DNA of 13,327 bases from Planctomycetota bacterium (GTDB lineage Bacteria > Planctomycetota > Phycisphaerae > Sedimentisphaerales > Anaerobacaceae): the NCBI GenBank assembly GCA_023135255.1, contig JAGLTN010000283.1, positions 1 through 13,327 of the forward strand, given 5' to 3'. The position numbers were made by a program, and so were the translations under genes. Position 1 is the first letter of the stretch, and every line of letters starts with the position of its first letter. The notes below the pieces were generated by a model. The model was given only the letters and a program-made list of their open reading frames with translations. It had not been told where the DNA came from and ran no database searches. Of the stretch, positions 1 to 8,348 are shown one piece after another.

Positions 1-469
1 ATGATCTGGCGATTGGCGCCAACCCTGCAGCAGGGACAAGCTACTATTTCCGCGGAGCGATTGATGATGTCAGCATCTATGATTATGCGTTAACTGATCA
101 GGAAGTTGCGACTATTTTTAATCCCCTGATAGCAGTTAACCCTGATCCTGCAAATAAAGCTGTTGGTGTAGGTCTTCATCCCAGACTATCCTGGGAATAT
201 ACAACGGGAGTAACGGGATATGATGTTTATCTTGGAACGGATACGACAGCTGTTGATAATGCTACCACAGCTTCAACTGGTATTTATCAGGGATATACAG
301 ATACAAACAGTATAATCCTGGCAGGAAGTTTTGAAGATGAAACGATTTACTACTGGCGAGTTGATTCTATAGCTGATGCAGAAGTTTTGAAGGGGACGAT
401 CTGGGAATTTACAACGTACAAAGGCGGAGATTTTGACGGTGATGGCGCGATTGGTTATAGAGATCTCAG
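1..469 (+). repeat. Long direct repeat, copy 1 (LamG end + FN3-like + dockerin start)
   Basis: This stretch aligns without gaps to 6080-6548. My hand count is 42 mismatches in 469 bases, about 91% identity. Similarity drops right after the first dockerin loop. It is coding in both places, in the same frame. The true left edge is outside the window. Confidence 0.93.
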
Positions 470-2852
470 TATAATAGCAGAGAACTGGCTGGATAGCTGC
501 TCAGGCTCATCATGGTGCAATGGCGCAGATATCAACACCGACAACATCGTCAATATGAAAGACTATGCTCTGCTCGCCGGAAATTGGGTGGCTGACCCTA
601 ATCTTGTTGGCTGGTGGAAGATGGATGGCCCTACACCCGGAGAAGACGTAAGGCTCGTAAAAGACTACTCAGGCCGTGGCAATGACGGCACTATGGGTTC
701 AAGCGACGTTTGGATGCCTGGTGGCGGGCTTGACTTTGACGGCGGCAGCTGGGGTGCGAGCGGCATTGTTTTCCCAAGCGATGGTGCTGATCTTGTTGCC
801 GATATGGCTCTGACTGGCGCGGTAACTGTTTCTTATGTAGCTACATGGGCTAACGGTGAATATACCCGTACAAACTATCCTTATGATGGCAGAGATGCAA
901 CTGAGCGAATGATTACAATGGAGTGCACTGACAGTAATCATATCCGCAACTTCTTCGGCCCTGACCCTGCTAATAAGTATTCCTGGGGTTCTTTTGACGA
1001 TACTTCCGAAGGCTTTATCTTCGGTAAGGTTGGTAAGACATGGGGCGACTATATCAGAATTACAACAACTGCAAACCTTACTACCGGTGATTACGTGTTG
1101 TATATTGATGATGTGCTTTATGCATCAGGATCAGGGTATTCAGGTTCATTTGCAGGCCTGGCAACTTTCACTATCGGCCGTACTCTTTGGGCTGAGATGG
1201 AAGGAAAGATGAAAGATTTCAGGATCTACAACAAAGCTCTTTCAGCTGAGGAGGTAGCTGAACTTTTGGTTACTGAGTATGCCCATTCGCCTGTCCCCGG
1301 CGATAACGCAGATTGGCCCTATTACAGCACTTCGGATGCAACGCTTAGATGGGGAGCTGGGATAACAGCTGACTCACATGATGTTTATTTCGGAACCGAT
1401 TATAACGATGTAGCAGATGCAAATCACCAAAGCGACGAATTTATGGCCAACGTTGCGGTTACATATTATTACGTAGATGGTATGAGTGCAGATTCAACGT
1501 ATTACTGGCGAGTAGATGAAGTAGACAGAGATGGCATCTGGAAAGGTGACGTGTGGAGTTTTCATATCGACAACAGTTGGGGGAAAGAGGGTTGGGTATT
1601 GACTTTCCACGATGAATTCGATGGCAATGACATCGACACAACAAAATGGAACATAGGCTCATGGAGTGGTTGGAGCGGCATAACGTATTTCCCTTCAGAT
1701 GATCCGGATACACATACTGTCAGCAATGGCACCCTAAAATTACATAATGTTATTAAAGATTATTACGACCCCGGCACAGAGACAACAAAACATTATGGCT
1801 CAGGCAAACTTCAAAGCGATGATAAACTTGACCAGGCTTTCGGCTACTTTGAATGCTCTGCTAAATTGCCAGTTGGAGACAGTAGTTTCCCCGCATTCTG
1901 GCTTATGCCTTCGCTTAGCGGCGGTACATGGTGGCCAAATGCTGAAATTGACATTATGGAGCATACTTATAACATACCTCTTGCCGAGGTAGGCGCAAAC
2001 ATTCACTGGAATGACTACGGCGACGACCATGTCAGTTGGGCCAGCATTTTCGCTGGCGATGATACGGAGTATCACTTCAATCCGTCAGATACCGCATTTG
2101 ATGACTTCCATGTTTACGCAATGAAATGGGAACCAGGCGTAATGTACTTCTACGTCGATGAATACAACTATGCCACCTTCCGCGATGAAGATGTGCCGAA
2201 CAGTATGAGTAGCGCCCAGCCGGCAAGCTACGATCCAAGCAATATTAAAGTACCAACTAACCCGGGCTATATTATTCTAAACAACAGTCTGGCTGCATGG
2301 ATTGATATAAGCGAAGAAGGCGCAACTTCAACTTTTGAAATTGACTATGTCAGAATATATACTAGTGCCTATGAAGCACCTGCTGTTACTGTGTTGACTT
2401 ATGATGATTTTGAATCAGATTTCGGCAACTATACCGATGGCGGCGACGATTGTTCAAGATACACTGGCGGTAGTCGTGCTTACAAAGACTCATGTGCAAT
2501 TAACATCCAGGATGACTCCGGCGTTGCTTCTTCATTCTATCACACCAGCGGTATAGATGTAAGAAGCTATGACAGGATAAAGATTGCATTTGCTTTCTAT
2601 GCATATAGTATGAGTACCGGTCATGATTTCTGGGTCGAATACTTCGACGGAAACGACTGGAATACCGTTGCTACTTATGTGGCTGGAACAGATTTTTCGA
2701 ATGATAATTTCTACACGAAGACGATAATTATTGATAGTGATAGTTATGATTTCCCAATAGATATGAAAATAAGATTCCAGTGTTCCGCTGGCAGCAACTA
2801 TGACGATGTTTATATTGATTCTATTGCTGTAACGGGTGAAATAGCGAGATAA
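1..2852 (+). CDS. Secreted multimodular GH16 beta-glycanase (5'-truncated by window edge)
   Basis: The reading frame is open from the first base (codons begin at base 3), so the gene starts outside the window; the first internal ATG at 387 lies inside a domain and is not the start. Counting from base 3 gives 949 residues. In order: the end of a LamG domain (1-39), an FN3-like module (about 40-139, ending YYWRVD...WEFTT), a dockerin-like pair of calcium loops (about 142-195; GDFDGDG and ADINTDNIVN), a full LamG (198-420), a second FN3-like module (427-522), a GH16 catalytic domain (about 530-790) and a C-terminal beta-rich domain (about 799-945). The GH16 motif EIDIME gives nucleophile E648 and acid/base E653, the beta-bulge type seen in laminarinases, agarases and carrageenases. 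It should hydrolyse an internal beta-linkage of an external polysaccharide; substrate unknown. By alignment with the gene at 5488 about 198 residues, including a signal peptide, are missing (inference). Confidence 0.9.
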   Translation, partial: DLAIGANPAAGTSYYFRGAIDDVSIYDYALTDQEVATIFNPLIAVNPDPANKAVGVGLHPRLSWEYTTGVTGYDVYLGTDTTAVDNATTASTGIYQGYTDTNSIILAGSFEDETIYYWRVDSIADAEVLKGTIWEFTTYKGGDFDGDGAIGYRDLSIIAENWLDSCSGSSWCNGADINTDNIVNMKDYALLAGNWVADPNLVGWWKMDGPTPGEDVRLVKDYSGRGNDGTMGSSDVWMPGGGLDFDGGSWGASGIVFPSDGADLVADMALTGAVTVSYVATWANGEYTRTNYPYDGRDATERMITMECTDSNHIRNFFGPDPANKYSWGSFDDTSEGFIFGKVGKTWGDYIRITTTANLTTGDYVLYIDDVLYASGSGYSGSFAGLATFTIGRTLWAEMEGKMKDFRIYNKALSAEEVAELLVTEYAHSPVPGDNADWPYYSTSDATLRWGAGITADSHDVYFGTDYNDVADANHQSDEFMANVAVTYYYVDGMSADSTYYWRVDEVDRDGIWKGDVWSFHIDNSWGKEGWVLTFHDEFDGNDIDTTKWNIGSWSGWSGITYFPSDDPDTHTVSNGTLKLHNVIKDYYDPGTETTKHYGSGKLQSDDKLDQAFGYFECSAKLPVGDSSFPAFWLMPSLSGGTWWPNAEIDIMEHTYNIPLAEVGANIHWNDYGDDHVSWASIFAGDDTEYHFNPSDTAFDDFHVYAMKWEPGVMYFYVDEYNYATFRDEDVPNSMSSAQPASYDPSNIKVPTNPGYIILNNSLAAWIDISEEGATSTFEIDYVRIYTSAYEAPAVTVLTYDDFESDFGNYTDGGDDCSRYTGGSRAYKDSCAINIQDDSGVASSFYHTSGIDVRSYDRIKIAFAFYAYSMSTGHDFWVEYFDGNDWNTVATYVAGTDFSNDNFYTKTIIIDSDSYDFPIDMKIRFQCSAGSNYDDVYIDSIAVTGEIAR
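591..1250 (+). repeat. LamG-encoding repeat, copy 1
   Basis: Encodes the inner LamG of the GH16 protein, beginning ADPNLVGWW. It aligns to the start of the mature region of the gene at 3024. The first ~260 bp are clearly similar in DNA, with shared exact runs such as the DNA encoding DGGSWGAS. The middle is diverged, and similarity returns at the end (FTIGR.LWAE and KDFRIY). Confidence 0.8.
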
Positions 2853-2859
2853 TCTTAGG

Positions 2860-2884
2860 AAAAGTGCAACTTTTAGGTTTTTTT
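2860..2884 (+). terminator. Possible weak intrinsic terminator after the GH16 gene
   Basis: AAAAGT (2860-2865), loop GCA and ACTTTT (2869-2874) can form a short AT-rich hairpin, followed after AGG by seven T (2878-2884). It sits 8 bp past the stop codon. The stem has only one G-C pair, so efficiency is doubtful. Confidence 0.4.
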
Positions 2885-2925
2885 GCATGCAATAAGTATT
2901 GGCGGGTGTAACTTTTTAAGAGGTT

Positions 2926-2972
2926 TTGTGGTATAAGACTAAGTTGTGGCGGTATAATATCTAACGTTGTGG
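2926..2972 (+). promoter_or_regulatory. Candidate promoter/operator region ahead of the beta-helix pair
   Basis: A perfect TATAAT lies at 2953-2958 and a second -10-like TATAAG at 2932-2937. The hexamer TTGTGG occurs three times (2926, 2944, 2967), around and between them. No good -35 box at 16-18 bp spacing is seen for either, so the promoter would need an activator or another sigma factor. Position 50-90 bp upstream of the start at 3024 is suitable. Confidence 0.3.
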
Positions 2973-3023
2973 TTAGTAATTAATTTAAGTGAGATTAAAC
3001 TAATATTTTAGGAGGTTTGGATT

Positions 3024-5456
3024 ATGAGAAGTTCAGAAGCAGGTTTTTTACGTCATTTTGTTATTACAGTAATAATTGCAATTTTATTTTCCTGTTTTGC
3101 CTCGGTTGGAGGGGCGGATCCTAATCTTGTTGGTTGGTGGAGGATGGATGGCCAAACAGACCCAGGTGATGCCAGATTAGTAAAAGATTACTCAGGTTTT
3201 GGTAATGACGGTACTATGGGTTCAAGCGATGCATGGTTACCAGATGGCGGAATTGCTTTTGACGGCGGCAGCTGGGGTGCAAGCGGCATTGTTTTCCCAA
3301 GCAATGGTGCTGACCTTATTGCTGACATGGGGCTGACTGACCAGGTAACTATTTCGTTTGTGATAAGCGGCCATACCCCCGGCGACAAGGGTTATCTTTT
3401 TTCAGGTTTGAATTCTACTGGCGCTCACGTCATGTCATGTGAAGCTCCAACCGGTTCAGGTGTGCACTTCCTGACAAAGTTTGGTGACGGCGGAAACCCA
3501 TGGTGCTGGGAAGCATTTAATCCAGCAGATAGCAGATACATCTTTGCAGAGTCTGATAGCAGAAGAATCAGTTTGGTAGTTGACCTTGCTGTAGGCAGCG
3601 TAGTTTACTACCTCGATGATCAGATTTGGGCTACGCAAAATAATGCTACCGGCAGCTTTAGTGATCTGACATCATTCACTATTGGCAGGCAGCTGTGGGC
3701 TGAGTTCGATGGCGAACTGAAAGATTTCAGAATTTATGACAAGGCTTTAAATGTAAATGAAATAATAACCCTTGTTAACCCGGTTGACCTTAATGGTGAT
3801 AAGAGTGTTGATCTTGATGACCTTGCGATAATAGTAGAGGACTGGCTTGAGAGTACGGACATTGTTGAAACTGATCTGAACTGGGATGATGTTGTCAACT
3901 TTGAAGATTATGCGATCTGGGCTGACAATCTTTTTGAAGGCGGCAGGTATTATTTCGACAGTGTTGGTGGTGATGACGGCAACTTAGGAACTTCTCCGGA
4001 TCAGGCATGGCAGAGCCTGAGTAAATTCAACAGTATAACATTTTTGCCGGGCGAGAAGATATATTTCAAAGCTGATAGTGTGTGGACGGGACAACTGATA
4101 CCTAAAGGTTCCGGCGTAAGTGGAAATCCGATTATTATTGATGCCTATGGAACTATTTCTGATCAAAATGCCAAACCACGTTTTAATGGTGCAGGAACGG
4201 TAGGCACTACACTTTCCATCCGTCATGTTGAATACTGGCAGATCAATAATCTTCAGCTAACCAATTATGGGGCGACGGCTGGTGACTGGAGGACGGCAGC
4301 TTCGATCAGTGCGGCAGATTTTGGCACAATGGAGGGTATCCATCTGAAAAATTTGTATGTTCATAGCGTTAATTCCACACAAGGTACAGGTGGTGGTATA
4401 AGCTGGTTCTGCGGCTCAAATGGCGGAGTTATGACTAAGTTTAATGACATTCTTATCGAAGGCTGTCTGATAGAAAATCTTGGTTCATGGGCAATTCAGG
4501 GTGGCAATACCCATATTGGCAGAATAGAGACAGCTACAGAGCCTGAAAATACAAAGGATTTTTATCCGAGTACTAATGTAGTGGTGCGCGGAAACAGAAT
4601 AAGCAATATTGACAGTTCCGGTATAGTAATCATTGGAACAGATGGCTGCATTGTCGAAGAGAATGTTATTGACCGGACGATGAGGACAACGCAGGGCGGA
4701 GTCGCTATCTGGCCCTGGAGTGCTGATAATACTATCATTCAGTATAATGAAGTTTATGACGTTTATGATAATGGCGATGGTGAGAGTTATGACTCAGATT
4801 ACAACTGTCACGGAAGTGTATTCCAGTATAACTACAGCCATGACAACCCGGGCGGTTTTATGAGAATCTGTAATGGCGGAGATTCGACACAGGGTATTAC
4901 CGGCAATTTTGACACTATTGTTCGATATAACATTAGTATAAACGATGGTTCTTCGGATGATGCGATCTTTCCTACCTGGAGACTGGGTCAGGGTCAAAAT
5001 ACACAGATTTACAATAATGTTGTTTACAGCCCGGCTGGTTCAACTGTTGCTCTGGTAGGTACATCCGCAAGTAGCGGCAGCGGCTCAGGTTCGACTTATT
5101 ACTGGTCGAACAATATTTTCTACTCGAACGGCATCCTGCGTTACGATATTGCTGACGGTTCAACTAACTACTGGAGCAATAACTGCTTCTATGGCACACA
5201 TCAGATACCATCCGGATGGTTCTCCTGGACAAACGGCACGCCGAGTGATGCTTATAAAATAACATCGAATCCGAATTTTGTAAGTCCTACGCTAAGTGCA
5301 CCGATGGGCATTGATAATCTGGATGGTTTTAAGCTTCAGAGCGGTTCGCCTTGTATCAATGCGGGGACAACCATCAGCAACAACGGCGGATATGACTTCT
5401 GGGGCAATGTGTTATATAACGGCGCCCCAGATATTGGTGCAGAAGAGAAGCAGTAA
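3024..5456 (+). CDS. Secreted LamG-dockerin-right-handed beta-helix protein (paralogue A)
   Basis: 810 residues, with AGGAGG at 3010-3015, 8 bp before the ATG. An N-terminal hydrophobic segment with cleavage probably near GGA-DP (about residue 31) indicates export. Modules: LamG (32-250), dockerin-like calcium-loop pair (254-305; VDLNGDKSVDLDDL and TDLNWDDVVNFEDY), beta-helix region (about 308-760, many N-rich turns such as VVVRGN, IIQYN, FQYNYS), and a C-terminal segment with SPCINAG and PDIGAEE resembling the choice-of-anchor-Q domain. Proteins of this fold include polysaccharide lyases and several GH families, but no catalytic motif allows a family assignment, so the activity is unknown. 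It probably binds or cleaves a polysaccharide outside the cell (inference). Its closest relative in the window is the next gene, 31 bp downstream. Confidence 0.88.
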   Translation: MRSSEAGFLRHFVITVIIAILFSCFASVGGADPNLVGWWRMDGQTDPGDARLVKDYSGFGNDGTMGSSDAWLPDGGIAFDGGSWGASGIVFPSNGADLIADMGLTDQVTISFVISGHTPGDKGYLFSGLNSTGAHVMSCEAPTGSGVHFLTKFGDGGNPWCWEAFNPADSRYIFAESDSRRISLVVDLAVGSVVYYLDDQIWATQNNATGSFSDLTSFTIGRQLWAEFDGELKDFRIYDKALNVNEIITLVNPVDLNGDKSVDLDDLAIIVEDWLESTDIVETDLNWDDVVNFEDYAIWADNLFEGGRYYFDSVGGDDGNLGTSPDQAWQSLSKFNSITFLPGEKIYFKADSVWTGQLIPKGSGVSGNPIIIDAYGTISDQNAKPRFNGAGTVGTTLSIRHVEYWQINNLQLTNYGATAGDWRTAASISAADFGTMEGIHLKNLYVHSVNSTQGTGGGISWFCGSNGGVMTKFNDILIEGCLIENLGSWAIQGGNTHIGRIETATEPENTKDFYPSTNVVVRGNRISNIDSSGIVIIGTDGCIVEENVIDRTMRTTQGGVAIWPWSADNTIIQYNEVYDVYDNGDGESYDSDYNCHGSVFQYNYSHDNPGGFMRICNGGDSTQGITGNFDTIVRYNISINDGSSDDAIFPTWRLGQGQNTQIYNNVVYSPAGSTVALVGTSASSGSGSGSTYYWSNNIFYSNGILRYDIADGSTNYWSNNCFYGTHQIPSGWFSWTNGTPSDAYKITSNPNFVSPTLSAPMGIDNLDGFKLQSGSPCINAGTTISNNGGYDFWGNVLYNGAPDIGAEEKQ
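3114..3765 (+). repeat. LamG-encoding repeat, copy 2
   Basis: Partner of 591-1250. The encoded residues start at ADPNLVGWW immediately after the signal peptide. Ends are conserved and the centre is diverged, as expected for an older or partly converted duplicate. Confidence 0.8.
3948..5450 (+). repeat. Beta-helix-encoding tandem duplicate, copy 1
   Basis: Encodes residues 309 onward of paralogue A and aligns along its whole length to 6664-8193. A perfect 45-bp match exists (4704-4748 with 7450-7494), encoding AIWPWSADNTIIQYN. Further near-identical runs lie around 5171-5240, and the 3' ends (FKLQSGSPCI) also match. Confidence 0.88.
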
Positions 5457-5487
5457 AATAATTTTAAATCTACTGGAGAATGGTAAA

Positions 5488-8196
5488 ATGAAAAGGTTAG
5501 TATTTTTGGCGGTATTGCTGGTTTTTGTTGGCAGTGTTTGTGCTGATGGTCTTGTCGCTCATTGGGAGTTTGAGGGTAATGCTGATGACAGCAGCGGAAA
5601 TGACTACCATGGTGTAATAACACAAACTTCGCCATCAAGTACACATAGTTTTGTGGATGGTCCATTCGGCGGTCAGGCTTTCGAATCACTTGACGGCAGT
5701 TATATTAATATTACAGGCAGTGGAGCACAAGGTTGGGCTGATTTTCAAAATGGCTCAATGTCTATTGCTATGTGGGTTAAATCTTCAGATTGTACAAGCG
5801 CAGCTGCGTTAATAAGCAAAGGCAGCAATGCCTATAAAATCAGCCAGTACAGCACTACATCATACGGAAGGGTCAAAGCTTATGCCACTGGTCCCGGTGC
5901 ATCGGCTGGTTCTACAGGGGCTCCATATATTGGTGCAACTTGTTTTGACGGCCAATGGCATTATATTGTTTCTGTGCTTGACCGTTCTGTAAACAGACAT
6001 AAAATTTATCTTGATGGCGAGTTGACCGGTACTAATTACAGCCTGACAACTGATTCTGATCCGATGGTTACTAATAGTGATGATCTGGCGATTGGCGCCA
6101 ACCCGGCAGCAGGGACAAGCTATTATTTCCGCGGGGCGATTGATGATGTCAGGATTTATGATCGTGCTTTAACCGATTTGGAAGTTGTGACTCTTTTTAA
6201 TCCCCTGATAGCAGTTAATCCTGATCCTGCAAATAAAGCTGTTGGTGTAGGTATTCATCCCAGACTATCCTGGGAATATATAACGGGAGTAATAGGATAT
6301 GATGTTTATCTTGGAACTGATTCGACAGCTGTTGATAATGCTACCACAGCTTCGAGCGGTATTTATCAGGGATATACAGATACAAACAGTATAATCATGG
6401 CAGGAAGTTTTGAAGATGAAACTATTTATTACTGGCGAGTTGATTCTATAGCTGATACAGAAGTTGCGAAAGGGTTGATCTGGAAATTTACAACCTGCAA
6501 AGGCGGAGATTTTGACGGCGACGGTGAGGTTGGTTATGAAGATCTCAGATTGCTTGGAGTTGACTGGCTGGCTGATAGCGGCGTTATAGCTGATGCTGAT
6601 GGTGATGGTAATTGTAATATGTTCGATTACGCGATCTGGGCGAAGAATCTTTCAGGCTTAGCGTATTATTTTGACAGCAGCGGCGGCAACGACAATTACA
6701 CAGGCGAGAGTCCGCAACAGGCGTGGAGGTCTTTGAGTAAGTTTAACGGCACGACATTTTTACCCGGTGATAAGATATATTTTAAAGCTAATGGTACATG
6801 GGCGGGACAGCTGAAGCCTAAGGGATCGGGCGTAATCGGATGTCCGATTGTTATCGATGCCTATGGTGACATATCAGATGAAAACAATAAGCCCCGGTTT
6901 GACGGCAATGGAACGGTAGGCACAACACTTTATATCCTCAATGTTGAATACTGGGAAATTAACAATTTACAGCTAACCAATCTGGGAGCAACAAGAGCGG
7001 CATGGAGAAAAGGTGCCAGCATTAGTGCCTCAGATTTCGGGACAATGAAACATATACATCTGAAGAATCTATATGTACATAATGTTAACGGGTTGATAGC
7101 CAAAGAAGAGGGCGGCGGGTGCGGCATAAGCTGGTTCTGCGGCGGAGATGTCGTCCCTACGAAGTTTGACGGGATATTGATTGAGGACTGTCATATCAAA
7201 ACTACGGATAGAGATGGTATTGTAGGAGGCAACACCCATATCGGCAGACTGGATAACAACCCATCATCGCCTTCGACCACCAAGGACTTTTATCCGAGTG
7301 TCAACGTAGTTGTCAGAGGTAATCTGCTCGAAGATATCGGCGGAGATGCAATAGTTCCGATCGGCACCGACGGCTGTATTGTTGAGTACAATACAGTTAC
7401 CAGTTCTGCCGTTCGTACTTATAATTTTAGTCCCACACAATGGGCAGTTGCTATCTGGCCCTGGAGTGCTGATAATACTATCATTCAGTATAATATAGTT
7501 ACCGGCACGAAAGGTACCAGCGATGGTCAAGCCTTCGATGCGGACTACAATACCAGAGGAACTATTATCCAGTACAACTACAGCTACAGCAATGAAGGCG
7601 GGTTTATTTTAATCTGTAACGGAGGCGATAACACAGTGGGTATTACCGGCAACAGGGACACTATTGTTCGCTATAACATCAGTATAAATGACGGTGGAGG
7701 TACTACTGGTTCTCCGCTGCTTCAAACCAATGGATTATGCACCGATGTAGAGATTTACAACAATGTCTTTGTCAGCCCGGCAGTAGCGACCCCTTACATC
7801 ATTGAGCAGCAGGCAGCGACCTCCAGCGCGAGCTATGCCTGGTCGAACAATATTTTCTATTCAAACGCATCAACGGGGTGGCGTTACAGAACGCCTTCTG
7901 GAACGTGGATATGGAGCAATAACTGCTTCTATGGTATACATCAGATACCGTCTGGATGGTTCTCCTGGACAAACGGTACGCCGAGTGATCCTTATAAGAT
8001 AACAACAGATCCGCAGTTCGTGGCTCTGCCTGTTCCTCCTTCAAGTGCTGATGCTGGCAGTGCGGACGGTTTTAAGCTTCAGAGTGGTTCGCCTTGTATC
8101 GGCGCGGGAACAACAATAACAGGTAACGGCGGATATGACTTCTGGGGCAATGTATTATATAACGGCGTCCCTGATATTGGTGCAGAAGAAAATTAG
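5488..8196 (+). CDS. Secreted LamG-FN3-dockerin-right-handed beta-helix protein (paralogue B)
   Basis: 902 residues from the ATG at 5488. The frame is open further upstream inside the previous gene, but this ATG has GGAG at 5475-5478 and begins a textbook signal peptide (MKRLVFLAVLLVFVGSVCA), so it is preferred. Modules: LamG (20-237, GLVAHWEFEGNADDSSGN), FN3-like (239-336), dockerin-like loops (339-388; GDFDGDGEVGYEDL and ADADGDGNCNMFDY), beta-helix (about 393-845), and C-terminal SPCIGAG...PDIGAEE. It shares with paralogue A the motifs WFCG, NTHIGR, TKDFYPS, GTDGCIVE, IWPWSADN and ICNGGD. The two are probably co-transcribed. Activity is unknown; a polysaccharide-binding or polysaccharide-cleaving role is inferred from the fold and the GH16 neighbours. 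Confidence 0.88.
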   Translation: MKRLVFLAVLLVFVGSVCADGLVAHWEFEGNADDSSGNDYHGVITQTSPSSTHSFVDGPFGGQAFESLDGSYINITGSGAQGWADFQNGSMSIAMWVKSSDCTSAAALISKGSNAYKISQYSTTSYGRVKAYATGPGASAGSTGAPYIGATCFDGQWHYIVSVLDRSVNRHKIYLDGELTGTNYSLTTDSDPMVTNSDDLAIGANPAAGTSYYFRGAIDDVRIYDRALTDLEVVTLFNPLIAVNPDPANKAVGVGIHPRLSWEYITGVIGYDVYLGTDSTAVDNATTASSGIYQGYTDTNSIIMAGSFEDETIYYWRVDSIADTEVAKGLIWKFTTCKGGDFDGDGEVGYEDLRLLGVDWLADSGVIADADGDGNCNMFDYAIWAKNLSGLAYYFDSSGGNDNYTGESPQQAWRSLSKFNGTTFLPGDKIYFKANGTWAGQLKPKGSGVIGCPIVIDAYGDISDENNKPRFDGNGTVGTTLYILNVEYWEINNLQLTNLGATRAAWRKGASISASDFGTMKHIHLKNLYVHNVNGLIAKEEGGGCGISWFCGGDVVPTKFDGILIEDCHIKTTDRDGIVGGNTHIGRLDNNPSSPSTTKDFYPSVNVVVRGNLLEDIGGDAIVPIGTDGCIVEYNTVTSSAVRTYNFSPTQWAVAIWPWSADNTIIQYNIVTGTKGTSDGQAFDADYNTRGTIIQYNYSYSNEGGFILICNGGDNTVGITGNRDTIVRYNISINDGGGTTGSPLLQTNGLCTDVEIYNNVFVSPAVATPYIIEQQAATSSASYAWSNNIFYSNASTGWRYRTPSGTWIWSNNCFYGIHQIPSGWFSWTNGTPSDPYKITTDPQFVALPVPPSSADAGSADGFKLQSGSPCIGAGTTITGNGGYDFWGNVLYNGVPDIGAEEN
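6080..6548 (+). repeat. Long direct repeat, copy 2
   Basis: Partner of 1-469, offset 6079 bp with no indels, about 91% identical by hand count. It encodes residues 199-353 of the LamG/FN3/dockerin/beta-helix protein. The closeness at the DNA level, next to strongly diverged flanks, points to recent duplication or gene conversion between neighbouring genes. Confidence 0.93.
6664..8193 (+). repeat. Beta-helix-encoding tandem duplicate, copy 2
   Basis: Partner of 3948-5450, encoding residues 393-902 of paralogue B. It carries small insertions relative to copy 1, for example near residues 536-546 and 640-652. Confidence 0.88.
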
Positions 8197-8225
8197 AAGA
8201 ACTTTTTTATAATAAAGATTCACAC

Positions 8226-8262
8226 AGGCCGACATCGTTTAAAAGCGATGTCGGCTTGTTTT
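8226..8262 (+). terminator. Intrinsic terminator after the beta-helix operon
   Basis: GCCGACATCG (8228-8237) pairs perfectly with CGATGTCGGC (8246-8255) around an 8-nt loop; one A-T and one G-U pair extend the stem to 12. TTGTTTT follows. It lies 31 bp past the stop of paralogue B. Confidence 0.9.
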
Positions 8263-8272
8263 CATATAGATA

Positions 8273-8301
8273 TTGACAATTTTGTTTTCAGCATATATTC
8301 T
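8273..8301 (+). promoter_or_regulatory. Sigma70-type promoter of pepC
   Basis: A perfect TTGACA (8273-8278) is followed at 17 bp by TATTCT (8296-8301); TATATT at 8294-8299 is an alternative with 15 bp spacing. It lies just past the preceding terminator and about 50 bp before the start codon, so the peptidase gene probably has its own transcript. Confidence 0.65.
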
Positions 8302-8336
8302 CATTTCATAAATAGTTTAAAAAAAATCTTTTGTTT

Positions 8337-8343
8337 AAAGGGG
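8337..8343 (+). promoter_or_regulatory. Ribosome binding site fixing the pepC start
   Basis: AAAGGGG lies 5 bp before the ATG at 8349. It overlaps the in-frame TTG at 8331, making that upstream codon unlikely as the start. Confidence 0.6.
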
Positions 8344-8348
8344 TTGCT

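Noticed and set aside
5296..5487. Upstream extension of the paralogue B reading frame, overlapping paralogue A
   Set aside because: The extension overlaps the conserved C-terminus of the preceding gene, lacks a ribosome site, and would bury a textbook signal peptide; the ATG at 5488 is preferred.
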